A DNA stretch of 64,000 nt. Source: Manihot esculenta. Lineage: Eukaryota > Streptophyta > Magnoliopsida > Malpighiales > Euphorbiaceae. The stretch covers positions 2,149,480-2,213,479 of the forward strand of contig NC_035161.2 in assembly GCF_001659605.2 (NCBI RefSeq), read 5' to 3'. The stretch's first letter is position 1. Each line of letters opens with the position of its first letter. Both the position numbers and the translations under genes were made by a program. Below are positions 63,807-64,000 of the stretch, piece by piece. The notes under the pieces were generated by a model that was not told where the DNA came from, ran no database searches, and saw nothing but the letters and a program-made list of their open reading frames with translations.

Positions 63807-64000
63807 ATGACGCCTGAAAATCTCCTCCACTATCCATTCCCCTCCCAGAAATGCACCCTTGGTTGCCCCATCCTTGACCGCTGTCTTAATGGCGGCATCC
63901 CTTGCAATTCAATCACCGAAATTTTTGCCGAAAGCGGCTCCGGCAAGACACAGCTCTGCCTACAACTTTCCCTCTGCGCTCAACTCCCAGTCTCCCTAGG
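63807..64000 (+). CDS. XRCC3: DNA repair protein XRCC3 homologue, 5' end only
   Basis: The first 64 codons run off the window. The frame begins MTPENLLHYPFPSQKC, continues LGCPILDRCLNGGI and reaches the Walker A box AESGSGKTQ followed by LCLQLSLCAQLPVS. This order and spacing match plant XRCC3, a RAD51 paralogue that works with RAD51C in homologous recombination and meiosis. GC content rises sharply at about 63640, as expected for a leader and first exon. No TATA box was identified. Assignment to XRCC3 rather than another RAD51 paralogue rests on the N-terminal PENLL and ILDxCLxGGI pattern. Confidence 0.85.
   Translation, partial: MTPENLLHYPFPSQKCTLGCPILDRCLNGGIPCNSITEIFAESGSGKTQLCLQLSLCAQLPVSL

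Overview
The window reads as AT-rich nuclear DNA of a eudicot plant. The genes have introns, carry plant-type gene families (KIN-14 kinesin with a calponin-homology domain, TMK receptor kinase fragment, plant mobile domain, cytosolic sulfotransferase) and sit among LTR retrotransposons primed by initiator Met-tRNA and many hAT-type miniature elements. Protein flavour suggests Malpighiales, perhaps Euphorbiaceae (cassava or rubber relatives), but that is a weak inference.

Layout. 0.5-1.9 kb: a hAT-type element with a perfect 8-bp target duplication that carries a TMK receptor-kinase fragment. 2.1-8.5 kb: repeats, a probable solo LTR, and a decayed Ty3/gypsy element (gag-protease only) whose 3' LTR is split by another hAT element. 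9.1-17.1 kb (minus): a complete 17-exon KIN-14 kinesin gene of 1131 codons, with a U12-type AT-AC intron in the motor domain. 17.4-29.5 kb: AT-rich intergenic DNA with a Mutator-like long-TIR element, two hAT MITEs, a diverged minisatellite and a miniature LTR element. 29.9-31.4 kb (plus): a cytosolic fructose-bisphosphate aldolase gene with one 8-bp frameshift. 31.8-36.0 kb and 45.3-49.9 kb: two direct copies of a 4.3-4.6 kb segment, each with a gamma-glutamylcyclotransferase-like gene and a BMT5/DUF2431 methyltransferase-like gene, both minus. Between the copies lie another MITE, a GC-rich block of 'gypsy-type transposase' domain sequence, a truncated plant mobile domain gene and a dense cluster of hairpins. 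50.9 kb: sulfotransferase N-terminal fragment. 52.3-61.6 kb (plus): a complete SPT4 gene whose third intron is swollen to 7.6 kb by a three-level nest of LTR elements plus a hAT element. 63.8-64.0 kb (plus): the first coding bases of XRCC3, cut by the window edge.

The host genes have housekeeping roles (microtubule motor, glycolysis, glutathione or peptide turnover, rRNA modification, transcription elongation, recombination repair) and show no operon-like relationship. What ties the window together is the transposon history. Target-site duplications of 5, 8 or about 9 bp can be read directly for most elements, so relative insertion order can be given. All splice models below were derived by hand and tested by reading-frame closure; none has transcript support here.
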